From Arion vulgaris (taxonomy: Eukaryota; Mollusca; Gastropoda; Stylommatophora; Arionidae), in NCBI GenBank assembly GCA_020796225.1, contig CM036760.1:5250001-5314000 (forward strand): a stretch of DNA of 64,000 nucleotides, read 5' to 3'. How positions within the stretch are numbered: the stretch's first letter is position 1; each line of letters starts with the position of its first letter. This document shows positions 62,271 to 64,000 of this stretch, in pieces. Position numbers and translations under genes: made by a program. The notes beneath the pieces were generated by a model. That model made no database searches. It worked only from the letters and a program-made list of their open reading frames with translations, and had not been told where the DNA came from.

Positions 62271-62479
62271 ATAGCGTCCTCGCTAGCACCAATATAACAA
62301 TTCGTTGTCTAACAGTCAAAATAGTACCCATGCAGAAATACTTTTAGAACCCTTGGATTTCTTAGTATAACACTTGACTGACCGTCTATTGTAAAGCGTA
62401 AATATAAATCAGTTAATCTGGTTGGTAAAGTTTATTTTTAAATACTAGGATTAATTTTAAAGTTGTTAGTTTAACATGG

Positions 62480-63255
62480 CGTCAATGGGATAGTGAATGG
62501 GTGGGAGAGTGAATTGGGGAGAGTGAATGAGTGGAAGTGTGAATGAGTGGGGGAGTGAATGGGTTAGAGAGTGAATGAGTGGGGAGTGGGTGAGGGAGAG
62601 TGAATGAGTAGGGGAGTGGAACAGTGAATGAGTGGGAGTGTGAACGACTAAGAGAGTGAAAGAGTAGGAGAGTGAATGAGTGGGATTGAATGAGTGGGAG
62701 AGTGAATGAACTAAAGAGGGAAAATGAGGAAATGAGTGACCGAGTGAATGAACGAGAGAGAAAGGGTAAATAATGAGAAACGGAATGCGCGAGAGTGAGA
62801 TATCGAGAGTGAATACACAAGAGAGTAAGGAAATGAATAAGAGAGTGAATAAGTGGAATAGTGTAAACTAGTAAGAAAGCGATTGAGCGAGAGAAAGAGA
62901 GAGGAGAGAAAGCGTGAAATAGCGATAGACTGACTGAATGAGAGAGAAGGAAATAGCAAAAGTGAATCAAAGAGTCAGTGAAACAGAGTAAAATAACTAG
63001 AGCGCGAATGGACAAGAGAGAGTGGGATAACGAGGCAGTTAAGGAGCGTGAGTGTAAGAGAAATTTGCCAAAGAGTGGATGAAAAGAGAGAGAAATAACA
63101 AGAAGGAAAAAACGCGAGCGAGAGATAGAAGTAAAATAGAAGTAAAATAGAGTTAGTGAACAAAAGAAAATATGACAAATAACAAAAGAGTGAACGAGGG
63201 AGAATGAAACAGTGAGAGACGGAATGAGCGAGAGAGGAATGGAGACAGAAATATA

Positions 63256-63260
<5 letters not shown>
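62480..63260. repeat. Purine-rich degenerate tandem tract (gagtgaatgagtgg)
   Basis: About 780 bp with nearly all purines plus T on the plus strand, built from gagtgaatgagtgggaga-like units that decay into gagaga-rich sequence. The long minus frames (Ser/Leu/Phe-rich) are composition artefacts. Confidence 0.88.
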
Positions 63261-63287
<27 letters not shown>

Positions 63288-63288
63288 A
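63257..63288. repeat. (CT)n tract, tail of Repeat-E
   Basis: ctctctctctctctctctct. On the minus strand it is the (GA)n tail of the adjacent Repeat-E. Confidence 0.9.
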
Positions 63289-63740
63289 TGAATACCGCTT
63301 AGACTGGTGTACCAGATTTCCCATAAATCTCATTCATGTGGAAATCTCATTCATGCAGCCTTAGCATGGGTGTGGTTCGTTACACCATTAGCGCCATTTG
63401 GAGCTCTGGTGCTTATCCTTCGGCGATGTGTCCGGTTTTAGTAGCGTTTACTGGGTTCGCCCTCCGGCAGCCTTGGGCTGTCCCCAGCCGACCTGCAAGG
63501 CAGCAGGTTGCTACTTTCTTTTAGGGTAGCTAACGTTAGACAACCTTCCCTCCCGGGATGTTGAGCCACGGCCTTCTCTATAACCTTCTTATAGAGAAGG
63601 CCGCCGTGATTGAGCGTCATCTACCCAGGTTACCAGTCTTTTTGGACTACTTGGTTTGCCTGCTGTCCAGTTTTGTGTACGGTTTTCTCCGCTAGCCTTT
63701 GATTGTCCCCAATCCAACTACAAGACAGTAGTGGTGAGAC
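63288..63740 (-). mobile_element. Repeat-E copy with perfect hairpin
   Basis: The minus strand reads ggacaatcaaaggctagcgg, cagcaggcaaaccaagtagt, the hairpin at 63570-63602, ccgggagggaaggttg, gcaacctgctgccttgcagg and gataagcaccagagctccaa. Inserted within the purine-rich tract. Confidence 0.87.
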
Positions 63741-64000
63741 AAAATGAAATAGCGAGACTAAATGAAGGAGAGAGTTAAATAAAGAAAGTGAATGAAGGAG
63801 AGAGAGAAAACGTGTAAGAATTAGAGTTAATTGAGCGAAAGAGTATGCAATAACTAGAGAGTGAATAAGCGACGGCTGGGAGAGAGCTTGAAATAGCAAG
63901 AGAGTGAGTGAACGTGAAATAGCAAGAGAGTGAGTGAACCTGAAATAGCAAGAGAGTGAGTGAACCTGAAATAGCAAGAGAGTGAGTGAACATGAAATAG
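63741..64000. repeat. Purine-rich tract and 26-bp tandem repeat to window end
   Basis: Units of gtgagtgaacctgaaatagc plus aagaga start at 63904, 63930, 63956 and 63982 and run off the window. The preceding part is the same gagtgaa-type DNA as 62480-63260. Confidence 0.88.

Noticed and set aside
62482..63289. Ser/Leu/Phe-rich minus-strand proteins
   Set aside because: Reverse complement of a purine-rich simple tract; no stop codons because of composition.

Overview
This is animal nuclear DNA: AT-rich, intron-bearing, and packed with decayed retroelements. The only host gene I can assemble with confidence is the 3' part of an alpha-arrestin (arrestin domain-containing) gene on the + strand. 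It has four exons at 7896-8078, 10434-10643, 11942-12131 and 16084-16475. Their phases are compatible, they encode 324 residues and two PPxY motifs, and poly(A) signals follow. The N-terminal arrestin exons must lie left of the window. The RNase H and RT fragments and the tRNA-derived SINEs look most like those of lophotrochozoan, probably molluscan (gastropod-like), genomes. That placement is inference, not proof.

Layout. 1-7895 is repeats: a LINE endonuclease relic, a 33-bp minisatellite broken by later insertions, RNase H LINE fragments, and a 46-bp minisatellite. 7896-16610 is the alpha-arrestin gene, its introns filled with a pogo/Tigger element, SINEs and nested LINEs. 16.7-34.9 kb is a graveyard of non-LTR retrotransposons with SINEs nested inside them, plus non-autonomous hAT and TTAA-target (piggyBac-like) elements and a 43-bp satellite. 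34.5-43.6 kb is dominated by tandem repeats, including an array of about 2.6 kb with a 28-bp period. 43.9-64 kb holds more SINE, LINE and MITE copies, two weak candidate host exons (47184-47390 minus, signal-peptide-like; 54787-54898 plus, kelch-like), AT microsatellites and a long purine-rich tract.

Repeat families are given local labels. SINE-A is tRNA-derived, about 280 bp. SINE-B is tRNA-derived, about 240 bp. SINE-C and SINE-D are about 250 bp and end in GAAGAA repeats. Repeat-E is up to about 760 bp with a (GA)n tail. SINE-F is tRNA-derived, about 240 bp. SINE-G is tRNA-derived, about 430 bp, with a (CAAT)n tail. LINE-J1, LINE-J2 and LINE-N carry RNase H-like domains. LINE-R covers RT C-terminal fragments without RNase H; several clades are lumped there. 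Many insertions can be read to the base because target-site duplications (TSDs) survive, so the order of nested events can be reconstructed.

I found no operon, CRISPR array, rRNA, real tRNA gene or viral gene, and no clear undescribed system. The most instructive signals are a DNA transposon sitting in the splice donor of the alpha-arrestin gene, 3' tails shared between LINEs and SINEs, tandem amplification of a LINE 3'-end hairpin, a tail-only 16-bp retroposon scar, and a target site present in three copies around a dimeric SINE.
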